A stretch of 6,743 nucleotides of DNA from assembly GCA_003131665.1 (NCBI GenBank), contig PKWA01000030.1:9281-16023 (forward strand). Reading direction: 5' to 3'. Positions within the stretch are counted from its first letter, which is position 1. Each line of letters starts with the position of its first letter. This stretch comes from Acidimicrobiaceae bacterium. GTDB lineage: Bacteria > Actinomycetota > Acidimicrobiia > Acidimicrobiales > RAAP-2. Below the pieces are notes generated by a model. It searched no databases and was not told the DNA's origin. It saw nothing but the letters and a program-made list of their open reading frames with translations. Of this stretch, positions 1 to 6,743 are shown in pieces. The position numbers and the translations under genes are program-made.

Positions 1-351
1 TTAAGCGAACGCGGACCATTGGTCGTGCTCGAAGCGGCGGCGCACCAGGCTCGCTTCATCGTGAGTTTTGATCGAATCCACTCTCGTGAAGAGGCCGAAC
101 GCTGGCGCGGCGTGGTCCTGTCGGCCCCTCGCATTCGGGACGAGAGCGTCATCTGGATCGATCAGCTCTTCGGCGCCGAGGTCGTCGACACCCAAGGCGT
201 GTTGCGCGGCGTGGTGGTCGACGTCGAAGCGAACCCCGCGAGCGATCTCATGGTGCTCGACTCTGGCGCGCTGGTACCCCTGACCTTCGTCGTCACGCTC
301 GAGGCCAACACCCGAGTCGAGATCGACGCGCCCGAGGGACTCTTCGAATGA
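1..351 (+). CDS. rimM: Ribosome maturation factor RimM, C-terminal part (5' end outside window)
   Basis: RimM binds ribosomal protein S19 in the 30S subunit and helps mature the 16S rRNA head domain in the cytoplasm. The reading frame is open from base 1 and gives 116 residues, so the gene enters the window already in progress. Full-length RimM is usually about 165-180 aa, so roughly the first third is missing. Visible are the end of the N-terminal barrel ([15 protein letters not shown], typical of the RimM linker) and then a PRC-barrel ([17 protein letters not shown], later LVPLTFVV). The stop codon overlaps the start of trmD as ATGA. That rimM-trmD-rplS order is widely conserved and supports the call. 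A TTG at base 19 is in frame but lies inside the conserved domain and is not the start. Confidence 0.93.
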   Translation, partial: LSERGPLVVLEAAAHQARFIVSFDRIHSREEAERWRGVVLSAPRIRDESVIWIDQLFGAEVVDTQGVLRGVVVDVEANPASDLMVLDSGALVPLTFVVTLEANTRVEIDAPEGLFE

Positions 352-1100
352 CGTTGCGCGTGGACGTGTTGACCCTCTTTCCCGAGGCGATCGCCAACTA
401 CAGCGCGACGTCCGTGCTCGGTCGAGCGGCGGAGCGAGGAGTGTGGGCGTTGCACCTTCACGACTTTCGCGACGCCACCTCTGACGTACATCGCAGCGTC
501 GACGACACGCCCTTTGGCGGCGGGGCGGGCATGGTGCTGCGCGTTGAGCCGATACTGGTGAGCATCGAGTCGACTCCGGATCTCGCGAGGCCCGTGATCG
601 CTCTCACCCCCTCGGGTCGGGTGTTCACGCACGCCGTGGCGCGTGAACTGAGCGAACTCTCGGGCTTTACCTTGCTCTGTGGTCGTTACGAGGGGTTTGA
701 CCAACGGGTGCTCGATCTGGTCGTCGACGACGAGATCTCATTGGGCGATTTCGTCCTCTCGGGGGGCGAGTTGGCCGCGTTGTGCGTCATCGAAGCCGTG
801 GTGCGCCTTCTTCCGGGCGCGCTGGGCAACGACGAATCCAGTGTGGATGAGTCCTTTGGTCACGGGCTCCTCGAGTACCCCCAGTACACCAAGCCCGCCG
901 AAGTACGAGGGCGGCGCGTGCCCGAGATCTTGCTGTCGGGCGACCACGCGAGGATCGAACGCTGGCGCCGAGCCGAGGCGCTGCGTCGAACGCTGTCGCG
1001 ACGTCCCGATCTGATGGAGCGTCGTGGGGGACTGAGCGAGTCCGACGTGGCGATATTGGCCGAATTCCCTTCGGAGCAGGGTGACGAGCGAAGCGGCTAA
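348..1100 (+). CDS. trmD: tRNA (guanine37-N1)-methyltransferase TrmD
   Basis: TrmD uses S-adenosylmethionine to methylate N1 of G37 next to the tRNA anticodon, which prevents +1 frameshifting. The 250-aa product has the usual family length (about 245-255). The trefoil-knot SPOUT motifs are present: LTPSGR (86-91), [12 protein letters not shown] (109-120), and [14 protein letters not shown] (131-144) with the following knot helix. The C-terminal tRNA-binding part has [10 protein letters not shown] (174-183) and [13 protein letters not shown] (195-207). The ATG at 348 overlaps the rimM stop by 4 nt, which suggests translational coupling, and GAGGG lies 9 nt upstream. One oddity is that the segment usually ending in Glu-Asp-Ser-Phe reads Asp-Glu-Ser-Phe (167-170). 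The position I align with the family's catalytic Asp is therefore Glu168 (see findings). Confidence 0.97.
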   Translation: MTLRVDVLTLFPEAIANYSATSVLGRAAERGVWALHLHDFRDATSDVHRSVDDTPFGGGAGMVLRVEPILVSIESTPDLARPVIALTPSGRVFTHAVARELSELSGFTLLCGRYEGFDQRVLDLVVDDEISLGDFVLSGGELAALCVIEAVVRLLPGALGNDESSVDESFGHGLLEYPQYTKPAEVRGRRVPEILLSGDHARIERWRRAEALRRTLSRRPDLMERRGGLSESDVAILAEFPSEQGDERSG

Positions 1101-1121
1101 ACTTTTAAAGCCTGTGATCCG

Positions 1122-1128
1122 AAAGGGA
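1122..1128 (+). promoter_or_regulatory. Ribosome binding site of rplS
   Basis: The purine-rich AAAGGGA ends 8 nt before the ATG at 1137. It lies in the 36-nt gap between trmD and rplS and supports that start for L19. Confidence 0.6.
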
Positions 1129-1136
1129 CCGCTCTC

Positions 1137-1493
1137 ATGAACCCGACCGACCTCGTCGACCGCGACTCACTTCGCGACGACATCCCCGCCTTTCGACCCG
1201 GCGACACCCTCAAGGTGCACGTACGCGTCGTCGAAGGCACCCGTCAGCGCGTCCAGGTCTTCCAGGGCATCGTCATTCGCCGTCAGGGCTCGGGCCTGCA
1301 AGAGACGTTCACCGTGCGCAAGATCAGTTTTGGCGTCGGCGTCGAGCGTACCTTTCCGGTGCACACCCCCACCATTGCCAAAATTGAAGTCGAGTCCTAC
1401 GGCGACGTACGTCGCGCCAAGCTCTACTACCTGCGTGATCTGCGTGGCAAAGCCGCCAAGATCAAGGAACTGCGCGTCACCGAGCGCGCGTAG
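1137..1493 (+). CDS. rplS: 50S ribosomal protein L19
   Basis: L19 is a large-subunit protein located at the interface with the 30S subunit (bridge region). The product is 118 aa, against about 113-118 in the family. Typical L19 features are [17 protein letters not shown] (15-31), [16 protein letters not shown] (38-53), a [18 protein letters not shown] core (58-75), and the basic C-terminus with [18 protein letters not shown]. The start has a good AAAGGG ribosome site. The gene is 36 nt after trmD, and the next gene follows after only 6 nt. It is very likely co-transcribed with rimM and trmD. Nothing unusual is seen in the protein. Confidence 0.98.
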   Translation: MNPTDLVDRDSLRDDIPAFRPGDTLKVHVRVVEGTRQRVQVFQGIVIRRQGSGLQETFTVRKISFGVGVERTFPVHTPTIAKIEVESYGDVRRAKLYYLRDLRGKAAKIKELRVTERA

Positions 1494-1499
1494 TCGCTG

Positions 1500-1799
1500 G
1501 TGAGTGAGGAAGAACTCGACGACTACGAGTCGACCCTCGAACTCGCGTTAGTCCAGGAGTACAAGGCGGTCGTAGGAATGTTCGACTTCGCCGTCGAGAC
1601 CGACCGGCGCTTCTATCTCGCCAACGACGTGGCCGTCGACGTTCGATCGAACGCGACTCCGACCCTGCTCGAAGTGACGTTGCACGACGCCTGGGTCTGG
1701 GACATGTACCGGTCGGCTCGCTTCGTGCCCTCGGTGCGCATTCTCACGTTTCGCGACGTCAATATCGAGCGACTTCCCAAAGAAGATCTCCAGCCCTAA
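1500..1799 (+). CDS. DUF2469 family protein
   Basis: This is a 99-aa acidic soluble protein of the actinobacterial DUF2469 family, whose function is not established as far as I know. It resembles the mycobacterial homologue along its whole length: the start (MSEEELDDYESTLELAL), the EYKAVVGMFDFAVETDRRFYLAN block (18-40), and the C-terminal half with HDAWVWDMYRSARFVPSVR and LTFRDVNIE. I chose the GTG at 1500 because the family begins at exactly this MS(A/E)E(E/D)L motif. No clear Shine-Dalgarno sequence precedes it, so translation probably depends on ribosomes finishing rplS 6 nt upstream. In many actinobacteria lepB and rnhB lie between rplS and this gene, but here they are missing. The linkage to L19 suggests a translation or growth-related role, which is inference only. 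Confidence 0.92.
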   Translation: MSEEELDDYESTLELALVQEYKAVVGMFDFAVETDRRFYLANDVAVDVRSNATPTLLEVTLHDAWVWDMYRSARFVPSVRILTFRDVNIERLPKEDLQP

Positions 1800-1801
1800 C
1801 G

Positions 1802-2284
1802 ATGGAGTTGGCCCGCCTCGTCGCTGCTGTTGCTCAGCGTGATGCTCTGCTCGAACTTACCAACGAGCGCGTCGTGCTCTTTCGTTGTCTGGACGCCGAT
1901 ACCGTAATCGTCGCGGCGTCGCTGAGTGGCCGTCTCTCTCATCCGTTGGGCGTGTGGCTCGTGGTCGACCAGGCGTATCCGGCCCAACTCGCGGCCCGCG
2001 ACGTAGCGACCTTGGCCGCGCTGATTCCTCTGAGTCACGTGGTCATCGAAGCGGGTTCCCTGGCCACCGAGCACGCCGACGTCGTTCGAGCTCTGCTCAC
2101 CAACGACGAGGTGAACTTCTCTAACGACGTCGTCTCGCTGGTGGGTGCCTACAACCGACCGGCGCCGCCGTCACCAGTCACCGTGTGGAGCTACGACGGG
2201 CGCAGCCTCGTCAGCGGCGAACACGTTCTTTCTCCCGGTCGCGTCGACACCGACGAGGTCGGGGAGTTGACTCTCTTCGAGTGA
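1802..2284 (+). CDS. Unrecognised 160-aa protein, weakly luciferase-like
   Basis: I do not recognise this family with confidence. The ATG lies 2 nt after the preceding stop, so it is probably the last gene of the rimM-trmD-rplS operon. The protein is soluble-looking, with no signal peptide or clear membrane segment, and is rich in Val, Ala and Leu, with G+C and codon use like its neighbours. Residues 60-129 recall the middle of luciferase-like monooxygenases (LLM, often F420-dependent). LAARDVATLAAL (63-74) resembles the common LAREAATLDRL motif. VVRALLTNDEVNF (94-106) followed by NRPAPPSPVTVW (118-129) resembles the ALLTGExVxF...RPAPP..PVxVW pattern. However, 160 aa is about half of a normal LLM barrel, and both the N-terminal strands and the C-terminal end are absent. 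It could be a shortened relative, a remnant kept in frame, or a chance similarity. Other actinobacteria often carry yraN at about this place, but I see no YraN nuclease motif. Confidence 0.8.
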   Translation: MELARLVAAVAQRDALLELTNERVVLFRCLDADTVIVAASLSGRLSHPLGVWLVVDQAYPAQLAARDVATLAALIPLSHVVIEAGSLATEHADVVRALLTNDEVNFSNDVVSLVGAYNRPAPPSPVTVWSYDGRSLVSGEHVLSPGRVDTDEVGELTLFE

Positions 2285-2285
2285 T

Positions 2286-2687
2286 CTAGGCCGGTTGGGT
2301 GGAGATGCGGTCGGGGCGAATCTTCACGGTCACTCGAATCTCGCCTTCGCGACGCATCGGGTAGGAATCGACGCCCATGTACTTTTTCGCGAAACGGTCG
2401 ATCACCTCGTCGGCGCCTTCGGTGGTGAAACCCACGACCGTTCCGCGCACGGCGATGCAGACGTAGGGGTCGTCGGGATCGGTCAAGGAGACCGCGACGC
2501 GCGAGTCGGCGGCGAGGTTGCGAGCCTTGGCCCGCCCGAGTGCGGTGTTGATGACGATGTCGTCACCGTCGAGCTCGACCCATACCGGCGTGACGTTCGG
2601 TGCGCCGTCCGCGTCGAGACTCGCGACGTGGGCCAGCACGTTCTTGGCGAAGATGGCCCTCGAGGTGGGGGTGAAGGTATCAGTCAC
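2286..2687 (-). CDS. PPOX-class (split-barrel, probably F420-dependent) oxidoreductase
   Basis: This is a small cytoplasmic flavin or deazaflavin enzyme of the pyridoxamine-5'-phosphate-oxidase-like split-barrel fold. Members in actinobacteria (Rv1155 type) use coenzyme F420, but the substrate cannot be told from sequence. The 133-aa product has the expected size. It shows the first barrel strands with AHVASLDADGAPNVTPVWVELDGDDIVINT (19-48), the cofactor-side GRAKARNLAADSRVAVSLTDPDDPY (51-75), VRGTV (80-84), and a C-terminal helix ending KKYMGVD (101-107). The GTG at 2687 is chosen because the conserved fold begins just after it and AGGAG lies 4 nt upstream. A longer frame to 2810 would run into the opposite nfo gene and adds non-conserved residues. 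The gene is divergent from nfo (46 nt apart) and convergent with the upstream operon (1-nt gap). F420 rather than FMN use is inferred. Confidence 0.9.
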   Translation of the reverse strand: MTDTFTPTSRAIFAKNVLAHVASLDADGAPNVTPVWVELDGDDIVINTALGRAKARNLAADSRVAVSLTDPDDPYVCIAVRGTVVGFTTEGADEVIDRFAKKYMGVDSYPMRREGEIRVTVKIRPDRISTQPA

Positions 2688-2691
2688 GGCA

Positions 2692-2696
2692 CTCCT
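2692..2696 (-). promoter_or_regulatory. Ribosome binding site deciding the GTG start of the PPOX gene
   Basis: Read on the - strand, AGGAG is followed by 4 nt and then GTG (2687-2685). It supports the 133-aa product over the 174-aa extended frame. Confidence 0.65.
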
Positions 2697-2720
2697 GTCG
2701 TTGGATCGAGATGGGGCAAC

Positions 2721-2733
2721 TAGTTTTACTGTA
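2721..2733 (+). promoter_or_regulatory. Possible -10 element for a leaderless nfo transcript
   Basis: TAGTTT (2721-2726) fits the TANNNT pattern of actinobacterial -10 boxes. It ends 7 nt before the nfo ATG at 2734, so transcription could start at the ATG itself. No Shine-Dalgarno sequence is present at normal spacing; the only G-run (2713-2716) is 17 nt away. A -35 box is not clear: TTGGAT at 2701 has a short 14-nt spacer. The 46-nt region must also serve the divergent PPOX gene, for which TACAGT (2733-2728, - strand) is a possible -10. Confidence 0.4.
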
Positions 2734-3843
2734 ATGAACGTTGGTGCACACGTCCGCGGCGGCGGCAAGCTCATTCCCTCACTCGAGGCCGGCGTGGAGA
2801 TCGGGGCCACCTCGATTCAGATCTTCACCCAGAGTCCACGAATGTGGAAGCCCTCGCAGTACGCGCCCGAGGTCTTAGCCGCTTACCGAGAGGCGCAAGC
2901 GACGCACCCAACGATTACCGACACTTTTTGTCACGCGACGTATCTGATCAATCTCGCATCGGCCAACCTCGAACTTTATGAGAAGTCCGTTGAATGTCTC
3001 ACCCACAATCTCTCGGTGGCCCGGGGGATGGGCTCGTCGGGACTCGTGTTGCACGTGGGATCGCATATGGGGGCCGGCTTTGATGAGGTCGTTCGCCAAA
3101 TCGCCGACGCCTTCGAGCGCGCGCTCGAAGAGGCCGACTCGGCGCCTGAAGGAACTCCCGACTGTCCGATTCTCATTGAAAACGCCGCAGGTTCTGGCGG
3201 CACCGTCGGCCGATCATTAGAAGAGATCGAGTTCTTGATTGACGCCTGCAGCGGTGACGATCGACTGGGGCTGTGTATCGATACTCAACATCTCTGGGCG
3301 AGTGGTGTTGATTACTCAACGGTCGAAGGCACCGAGAAACTCATCAAAGACATTGACAAGACCGTGGGCATGGATCGACTTCGCTGTTTTCACTTCAATG
3401 ACTCAAAGATTGAGTTAGGTGGGAACCGGGACCGACACGCCAATATCGGCGAAGGGACTATCGGTGTCAAGGGACTGGCTCCGCTGGTCGGACATCCCAA
3501 GATCCGCAATCTCCCGTTGTTGCTCGAGGTTCCGGGCTCGGGCGAAGGTCCACGGGCCGAGGACATCGTGACCGCGCAGAAAGTGGTGACGGCTGGGATA
3601 AGACTTTATGACGGGGCAAAGAAATGGCCCCCGGCGATGAAGACTACGTTACCGAAAATGGCCGCGTTGAGCAAAAAGGTCACCGCACCAAGGAAGTCTG
3701 CGCCGAAGAAGTCTGCGCCGAAGAAGGCCGCACCAAAGAAGTTTGCTCCGAAGAAGGCCGCACCAAAGAAGTCCGCGCCAAAGAAGGCCGCGCCAAAGAA
3801 GTCTGCACCAAAGAAGGTCGCCAAGAAAAAAGCGAAGAGGTAG
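2734..3843 (+). CDS. nfo: Endonuclease IV (AP endonuclease) with a lysine-rich C-terminal tail
   Basis: Endonuclease IV is a zinc enzyme that cuts DNA 5' of abasic sites and removes blocked 3' ends in base excision repair. The 369-aa product has a catalytic TIM barrel at about 1-295. By comparison with the E. coli enzyme all nine metal ligands are present: His67, His107, Glu149, Asp183, His186, His220, Asp233, His235 and Glu265. They lie in motifs [55 protein letters not shown] and [11 protein letters not shown]. Residues from about 296 on form an extra tail, very rich in Lys, Ala and Pro, with eight KSAPK-type repeats (321-360) and a basic end, KVAKKKAKR. Family members are usually 250-290 aa without this. 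The ATG at 2734 begins the conserved [13 protein letters not shown] motif. An in-frame extension back to 2518 overlaps the PPOX gene antisense and is not conserved. fumC follows after 7 nt. Confidence 0.95.
   Translation: MNVGAHVRGGGKLIPSLEAGVEIGATSIQIFTQSPRMWKPSQYAPEVLAAYREAQATHPTITDTFCHATYLINLASANLELYEKSVECLTHNLSVARGMGSSGLVLHVGSHMGAGFDEVVRQIADAFERALEEADSAPEGTPDCPILIENAAGSGGTVGRSLEEIEFLIDACSGDDRLGLCIDTQHLWASGVDYSTVEGTEKLIKDIDKTVGMDRLRCFHFNDSKIELGGNRDRHANIGEGTIGVKGLAPLVGHPKIRNLPLLLEVPGSGEGPRAEDIVTAQKVVTAGIRLYDGAKKWPPAMKTTLPKMAALSKKVTAPRKSAPKKSAPKKAAPKKFAPKKAAPKKSAPKKAAPKKSAPKKVAKKKAKR
3694..3813 (+). repeat. In-gene tandem repeat encoding (K-S/A-A-P-K)8
   Basis: Eight in-frame 15-bp units encode [35 protein letters not shown] and KSAPK. 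The later units also form three near-identical 30-bp units (3721-3750, 3751-3780, 3781-3810), each beginning AAGAAGGCCGC and differing at a few third or variable positions. The repeat lies inside the 3' end of nfo. Its length is a multiple of 3, so gain or loss of units would keep the frame. The resulting chain is histone-H1-like: flexible, strongly positive, and probably binding DNA without sequence preference. Confidence 0.93.
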
Positions 3844-3844
3844 G
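3837..3844 (+). promoter_or_regulatory. fumC ribosome binding site across the nfo stop codon
   Basis: GAGGTAGG spans the last codons and TAG stop of nfo and ends 6 nt before the fumC ATG at 3851. Translation of fumC is therefore likely linked to that of nfo. Confidence 0.55.
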
Positions 3845-3850
3845 TATTCG

Positions 3851-5239
<1,389 letters not shown>

Positions 5240-5241
5240 TC

Positions 5242-5541
5242 CTAGGCCAGGGTGAGAAAGCCTGACGTGACGCACAGGCCCATCGCGCAGATGACGAGCA
5301 GCGTGGTGACCACCGAGATGACGACCATTCGGTTGCCGCGCCCGCGTTGCGTGGCGATCGGTCGGGGCATGTACCACTCCGGCAGCAAGTTCGCCGAGTC
5401 CGCCGAGCCGTACCAGGGGACCGCGTCGGGATCGAGGGGCGCCGAAGGATCGGCGGCCAAAGCCAGCGCCGTGAGCTCTTCGTCGCTCAGCGGCTCGGGC
5501 ACGGACGTATCAGCGGACCCGAGCGACCACGACGGCTCCAT
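5242..5541 (-). CDS. Small unrecognised protein with one C-terminal membrane segment
   Basis: I do not recognise a family. From the ATG at 5541 it is 99 aa: an acidic, Pro/Ala-rich N-terminal half, a DPDAVPWYGSAD and LLPEWYMPRP stretch, then a basic RGRGNR, then one hydrophobic segment of about 23 residues (VVISVVTTLLVICAMGLCVTSGF) near the very C-terminus. This predicts a tail-anchored or single-pass membrane protein with the N-terminus in the cytoplasm (positive-inside rule). The start at 5541 is preferred because GGAGGT precedes it by 4 nt. An ATG at 5571 would add 10 basic residues (109 aa), with only a weak ribosome site, and would place the gene 6 nt after the PspAB-like gene. It is the last gene of the htpX-pspAB cluster and converges on fumC with a 2-nt gap, so a role at the membrane in the same stress response is plausible but unproven. 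Confidence 0.75.
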   Translation of the reverse strand: MEPSWSLGSADTSVPEPLSDEELTALALAADPSAPLDPDAVPWYGSADSANLLPEWYMPRPIATQRGRGNRMVVISVVTTLLVICAMGLCVTSGFLTLA

Positions 5542-5545
5542 GTTG

Positions 5546-5551
5546 ACCTCC
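5546..5551 (-). promoter_or_regulatory. Strong Shine-Dalgarno favouring the 99-aa start
   Basis: On the - strand GGAGGT is followed by CAAC and the ATG at 5541. It is the best ribosome site in this cluster and argues for the downstream start over the ATG at 5571. Confidence 0.6.
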
Positions 5552-5577
5552 GGGCGCTGACGTCTAGCCATCTTCGC

Positions 5578-6153
5578 TCAACTGACCGGAAGATTCCATA
5601 GCGCCATCCAGCGCGAGAGGTCTTTTTCGACGGGCAGGTCGGTATCGAGAAACGACTTTACGCGCAGTTCGAGTTCGTTGTCGCGTTGTGAGGGTCCCGT
5701 CGGCGCGAAAGGGTAGAACGTGCCTTGCTTCATGAGATAGACCATGCGCACCGACCCTTCGCCCGGCGGGGTCTTCGCGACGAAACCAAAGACGGCGCAC
5801 AACAGTCGTGGACCAAGACCATGTTCAACCATGGAGGTATCGGCGGCGTGAACTCGCGTCACGAGCGCCTCGAAGTCCGGGTCGATTACGACGAGCCACT
5901 TAAAGCCCAAGTCGTCGGTCGTGAGGGTGACTTTGTTGTTGGTTTCGTCAAAGTCGAGGAGCTGCTTGATGTCGTCGTCAGTCGTGATCGTGCTCTCGCC
6001 GCTCCCGGACTTAAAGCAGAGCCCCGCCTGACCGGAACTGACCAAATCGAGTTCGCTCTGCAGGGTAAGGGCCGCGGTCGGCAGGGCGAAGAGGTTGTCG
6101 AGGTTGGGCGCGACCTGCTTCGTTCGACCAAAGAGTGTGTCGCGTAGACCCAC
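5578..6153 (-). CDS. pspAB: PspA-associated protein PspAB-like
   Basis: This 191-aa protein resembles actinobacterial PspAB, a soluble protein family linked by gene neighbourhood to the phage-shock-protein (PspA) membrane stress response and to HtpX. Its biochemical role is unknown to me. Recognisable parts are MGLRDTLFGRTK at the start, NLDNLFALPTAALTLQ (17-32), the central FKWLVVIDPDFEALVTRVHA (84-103), GLGPRLLCAVFGF (112-124), and the strongly conserved VYLMKQGTFYPFAP (138-151). The C-terminus LPVEKDLSRWMALWNLP is also family-like. The GTG at 6153 is chosen because the MGL start is typical and it overlaps the htpX stop by one base (TAGTG), a coupled arrangement. No membrane segment is seen. 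PspA itself is not in the window. The assignment rests on remembered family resemblance and the htpX neighbour. Confidence 0.87.
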   Translation of the reverse strand: MGLRDTLFGRTKQVAPNLDNLFALPTAALTLQSELDLVSSGQAGLCFKSGSGESTITTDDDIKQLLDFDETNNKVTLTTDDLGFKWLVVIDPDFEALVTRVHAADTSMVEHGLGPRLLCAVFGFVAKTPPGEGSVRMVYLMKQGTFYPFAPTGPSQRDNELELRVKSFLDTDLPVEKDLSRWMALWNLPVS

Positions 6154-6743
6154 TAGCCGTTGAGTTCCTTTTCGAGCTTGTTCAACGCGTCCAGTCGCTT
6201 TTCGAGCGACGGGTGCGAGGAGAAGAGATTCGCCGCGGTGCCCCCGGCGAGCGCCGGGGCGAAGAAGAAGGCGTTCATGCCCTCGGTCTTGCGCAGGTCC
6301 GTGCGCGGAATCTTTCCCATGTCGCCGGTGACGTGCACCAACGCACTGGCGAGCACGCTCGGCTTGCCGATGAGAATCGCACCCGAGCGGTCGGCGGCGA
6401 GTTCGCGGTAGCGCGAAAGGGCCATGGTCAAGAGAAAGGCGATCACGTAGATGACGATCGAGACCAGCATGGTGATCATCTCTAAGATCACGATGTTCTG
6501 ACCGCCGCGACCGCCGCCGCGGCCGCCGCCAAACATCGCGCCGAACATGGCGATGCGACTGACCAGGCCGGCCAACATGCCCACACCGGAGGCGATGGTC
6601 ATCACGGCTACGTCGCGGTGCGCGACGTGGCTCAGTTCGTGGGCGAGGACCGCTTCGAGCTCTTCGTCGTTGAGCCGCTGCATGATGCCCCGGGTGGCGC
6701 AGATGACGGCGTGCTTTGGGCTGCGGCCCGTGGCGAACGCGTT
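6153..6743 (-). CDS. htpX: Zinc metalloprotease HtpX, C-terminal two thirds (5' end outside window)
   Basis: HtpX is an inner-membrane M48 zinc protease that degrades misfolded membrane proteins during envelope or heat stress. The frame is open to the right edge, so translation begins outside the window. The visible 196 residues start with NAFATGRSPKHAVI, a conserved HtpX motif. They include the zinc site HELSH (35-39) and the third ligand Glu114 in RYRELAADRSGA. The C-terminus has LFSSHPSLEKRLDAL. Two hydrophobic segments lie at about 47-72 and 84-110, separated by a Gly/Arg-rich loop (FGGGRGGGRGGQN). About 90-100 N-terminal residues, normally with two membrane helices, are missing. An internal ATG at 6683 is Met21 of the visible part and lies within the conserved catalytic region just before HELSH, so it is not the start. 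Confidence 0.96.
   Translation of the reverse strand, partial: NAFATGRSPKHAVICATRGIMQRLNDEELEAVLAHELSHVAHRDVAVMTIASGVGMLAGLVSRIAMFGAMFGGGRGGGRGGQNIVILEMITMLVSIVIYVIAFLLTMALSRYRELAADRSGAILIGKPSVLASALVHVTGDMGKIPRTDLRKTEGMNAFFFAPALAGGTAANLFSSHPSLEKRLDALNKLEKELNG

Noticed and set aside
162..704. Long - strand frame (180 aa) opposite rimM/trmD
   Set aside because: It is antisense to strongly conserved genes, has no recognisable motif, and reflects GC-rich codon bias.
2518..2733. In-frame 72-aa N-terminal extension of the endonuclease IV gene
   Set aside because: It lies antisense to the well-supported PPOX gene and is Ser/Ala/Thr-rich shadow sequence, while the conserved family start MNVGAH begins at 2734.
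2688..2810. In-frame 41-aa N-terminal extension of the PPOX gene on the - strand
   Set aside because: It overlaps the start of nfo antisense, is not family-like, and a GTG with AGGAG at 4 nt lies downstream.
3743..3850. In-frame 36-aa Arg-rich extension of fumarase
   Set aside because: It is a +1 reading of the nfo lysine repeat; the FumC family start and a ribosome site are at 3851.
5725..6147. 140-aa + strand frame opposite the PspAB-like gene
   Set aside because: It is a complementary-strand shadow; the - strand frame has family motifs and fits the operon.
6500..6533. CCG-rich simple repeat as a possible regulatory or structural element
   Set aside because: It simply encodes the Gly/Arg-rich loop between membrane segments of HtpX.

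Overview
The window is a gene-dense, GC-rich bacterial chromosome segment with no mobile, RNA or CRISPR features. Its gene content points to an actinobacterium. The DUF2469 family after rplS, a PspAB-type protein next to HtpX, and a split-barrel F420/FMN-type oxidoreductase are all typical of that phylum. GTG starts, 1-4 nt gene overlaps and a possible leaderless start fit as well. An Acidimicrobiia-like lineage is my guess from the style of the sequence and is not proven by it.

Left part, + strand (1-2284): a ribosome and tRNA maturation operon. It holds the 3' part of rimM, then trmD (ATGA overlap), rplS (ribosomal protein L19), a DUF2469 gene 6 nt downstream and an unrecognised 160-aa gene 2 nt after that. 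The lepB and rnhB genes often found between rplS and the DUF2469 gene in actinobacteria are absent here.

Middle part (2286-5239): a split-barrel PPOX-type oxidoreductase on the - strand converges on the operon with a 1-nt gap. It starts back to back with a + strand pair, nfo (endonuclease IV) and fumC (class II fumarase). The Nfo protein has all nine expected metal ligands. It also carries a histone-H1-like Lys/Ala/Pro tail built from eight KSAPK-like pentapeptides, which are encoded by 15/30-bp tandem repeats. Its start looks leaderless, and the fumC ribosome binding site lies across the nfo stop codon.

Right part, - strand (5242-6743): an envelope-stress cluster transcribed leftwards. It contains htpX (5' end outside the window), a PspAB-like gene overlapping it by 1 nt, and a small unrecognised protein with one C-terminal membrane segment. 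This cluster converges on fumC with a 2-nt gap.

No gap between genes exceeds about 50 nt, and I see no convincing hairpin-plus-T-run terminator. The points most worth a second look are the basic repeat tail on endonuclease IV, an apparent Glu/Asp swap at the catalytic position of TrmD, the luciferase-like-monooxygenase flavour of the 160-aa protein, and the small tail-anchored protein beside PspAB/HtpX.
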